A stretch of DNA of 64,000 bases from Alistipes sp. (lineage in GTDB: Bacteria > Bacteroidota > Bacteroidia > Bacteroidales > Rikenellaceae). A model generated the notes under the pieces. The model did not search any database, was not told the DNA's origin, and saw only the letters and a list, made by a program, of their open reading frames with translations. Shown here one piece after another: positions 62,848 through 64,000 of the stretch. How positions within the stretch are numbered: position 1 is the first letter of the stretch; each line of letters begins with the position of its first letter. The stretch is taken from NCBI GenBank assembly GCA_017937125.1, contig JAGBEH010000007.1:1-64000 (forward strand). The letters are read 5' to 3'. The position numbers and the translations under genes were made by a program.

Positions 62848-63270
62848 ATGAAGGGCGGTGACAGCATAGATCATATCGGTCGCGTGTCGGGTATCGACGG
62901 CAACAGCGTGTTCGTCAGGATTACGTCGCAAAGCGCATGCGGGACATGCGCTGCGCGCAAGGCGTGCGGGATGAGCGAGTCGGCGGAAAAGGTAATCGAG
63001 GTGGTGACCTCGTCCCCCGAGCGCTATTCGACGGGCGACGAAGTCGTCGTTTCGGTGCGCCGCCGTGTCGGCATTACGGCCGTGGCGATAGCCTATTTGG
63101 CACCGTTGGTCGTGCTGCTGTGCATCATTGCGGGTGCCGATACATTGGGTCTGAGCGACGGATGGGCTGCCGCATTGTCGTTGGGCGGTGTCGGCATTTA
63201 TTATTTTCTGCTGTGGGCCTTCAGGGAGCGGATTTCCAACAGGGTGAATTTTATTATTCATAAAATTTAG
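62848..63270 (+). CDS. rseC: SoxR-reducing system protein RseC family
   Basis: About 140 residues from ATG 62848, 11 bases after nadE. An N-terminal cysteine cluster (SACGTCAARKACGMSE) is followed by a beta segment (TGDEVVVSVRR) and two membrane helices (VAIAYLAPLVVLLCIIAGA; AALSLGGVGIYYFLLWAF). The RseC/RsxC-associated family acts with the Rnf/Rsx complex. The next gene is rnfB, which supports the role. Confidence 0.88.
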   Translation: MKGGDSIDHIGRVSGIDGNSVFVRITSQSACGTCAARKACGMSESAEKVIEVVTSSPERYSTGDEVVVSVRRRVGITAVAIAYLAPLVVLLCIIAGADTLGLSDGWAAALSLGGVGIYYFLLWAFRERISNRVNFIIHKI

Positions 63271-63280
63271 ATAACAGGTA

Positions 63281-64000
63281 ATGGATATTTTAATCTACAC
63301 AGTTTTAACGCTTTGCGCTTTGGGTGTGTTGGCGGCCGTGCTGCTGTACTTCGTAGCCCGCAAGTTCAAGGTGGAGGAAGACCCGCGTATCGACGAGGTC
63401 GAAAAGATGCTGCCGGGTGCCAACTGCGGCGGCTGCGGTTTTGCGGGATGCCGCGCGATGGCCGAGGCGCTGGTCGTACGCGACGATATTTCGGAGCTGT
63501 TCTGTCCTGTCGGCGGCGGCGATACGATGAAGAGCGTTGCCTCCTATCTGGGCAAGGCAGCGCCCGAAAAGGAGCCGCGTGTGGCGACGGTAAGGTGTGG
63601 CGGCACGTGCGAGAAGCGACCCCGTACCAATACTTTCGACGGAGCTTCGTCTTGTGCCGTGGCTTCGTCGCTTTATGTCGGTGAGACGGGATGCGCATTC
63701 GGGTGTCTCGGATACGGTGACTGCGAGGCTGCCTGCGCGTTCGACGCCATACACGTGAATCCCGAGACGGGACTGCCCGAGGTCGATGCCGATAAGTGCA
63801 CGGCCTGCGGTGCCTGCGTGAAGGCTTGTCCGAAAAATATAATCGAACTGCGCAAGAAGTGGCCCAAGAACCGAGCGATTTATGTGTCGTGCGTCTCCAA
63901 GGACAAGGGCGCAGTGGTTATGAAGGCCTGCAAGGCGGGATGTATCGGATGCGGCAAGTGCGTGAAAGTGTGCCAGTTCGATGCCATAACGCTCGAAAAC
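63281..64000 (+). CDS. rnfB: Electron transport complex subunit RnfB (partial, 3' end beyond window)
   Basis: The frame is open for 240 codons to the window end. It has one N-terminal membrane helix (MDILIYTVLTLCALGVLA), the cluster motif CGGCGFAGC with a further Cys, then ferredoxin motifs CTACGACVKACP and CIGCGKCVKVCQ. RnfB is the electron-input subunit of the sodium- or proton-pumping ferredoxin:NAD oxidoreductase. The remaining part lies outside. It starts 11 bases after rseC, as in Rnf operons. Confidence 0.95.
   Translation, partial: MDILIYTVLTLCALGVLAAVLLYFVARKFKVEEDPRIDEVEKMLPGANCGGCGFAGCRAMAEALVVRDDISELFCPVGGGDTMKSVASYLGKAAPEKEPRVATVRCGGTCEKRPRTNTFDGASSCAVASSLYVGETGCAFGCLGYGDCEAACAFDAIHVNPETGLPEVDADKCTACGACVKACPKNIIELRKKWPKNRAIYVSCVSKDKGAVVMKACKAGCIGCGKCVKVCQFDAITLEN

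Overview
The window is chromosomal DNA of a Bacteroidetes bacterium, most likely an Alistipes-like member of the Bacteroidales. This rests on a SusC/SusD locus under a sigma/FecR pair, a fused LpxC-FabZ, Bacteroidetes-type promoters (TTTG, about 19-20 bp, TAnnTTTG) at many starts, SGNH/GxDLY, GLUG and BACON proteins, and the Rnf/RseC block. The species assignment is inference.

Layout. 1-540: the end of an rRNA operon (23S 3' end, 5S, terminator). 750-4665: an AT-rich accessory island with two small exported proteins, a 5'-truncated RHS fragment ending in a JAB/JAMM-type toxin domain, and two likely immunity or orphan genes. 4705-5888 (minus): a small unknown gene, the tail of a broken EFR1-type ferredoxin, and an LPS-kinase-like gene. 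6030-11920 (minus): rimP-nusA-infB followed by a CoA-transferase, with a consensus promoter at 12004-12034. 12061-12360: a degenerate repeat region. 12364-14550 (minus): lpxA and lpxC/fabZ (lipid A). 14596-25098: housekeeping and envelope genes (a TonB-like protein, a K+/H+ antiporter, the diadenylate cyclase cdaA, an OmpH-like protein, ruvA, two lipoproteins, a small HTH protein, an SGNH hydrolase, tRNA-Gln and an OmpA-family protein).

25408-47947 is the most distinctive region. An ECF sigma factor carrying a G9 tract faces fecR, susC (with an STN domain), susD, two large GLUG-repeat lipoproteins and a 44-residue ORF. These lead into a tightly overlapping run: a GlpT/UhpT-type transporter, a secreted EEP-family phosphoesterase, a NanE-type ManNAc-6-P epimerase, a phosphohexomutase and two exported calcineurin-like phosphoesterases. 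No glycoside hydrolase is visible. I read it as a utilisation locus for a phosphorylated or phosphodiester-linked glycan: the phosphoesterases cut outside, SusCD and the Pi-antiporter import a sugar phosphate, and the epimerase and mutase feed it to amino-sugar metabolism. The substrate is inference.

48065-54984: an AddB-like nuclease and a DUF2807 protein (minus), divergent from an AddA-like helicase-nuclease (plus). 55086-64000: a small Cys-rich membrane protein, trkA, a deoxynucleoside kinase, an RsmF-like methyltransferase, a MerR regulator, Nif3, a zinc-ribbon coiled-coil protein, a NAD synthase whose glutaminase domain lacks its cysteine, RseC, and the start of rnfB, cut by the window end.
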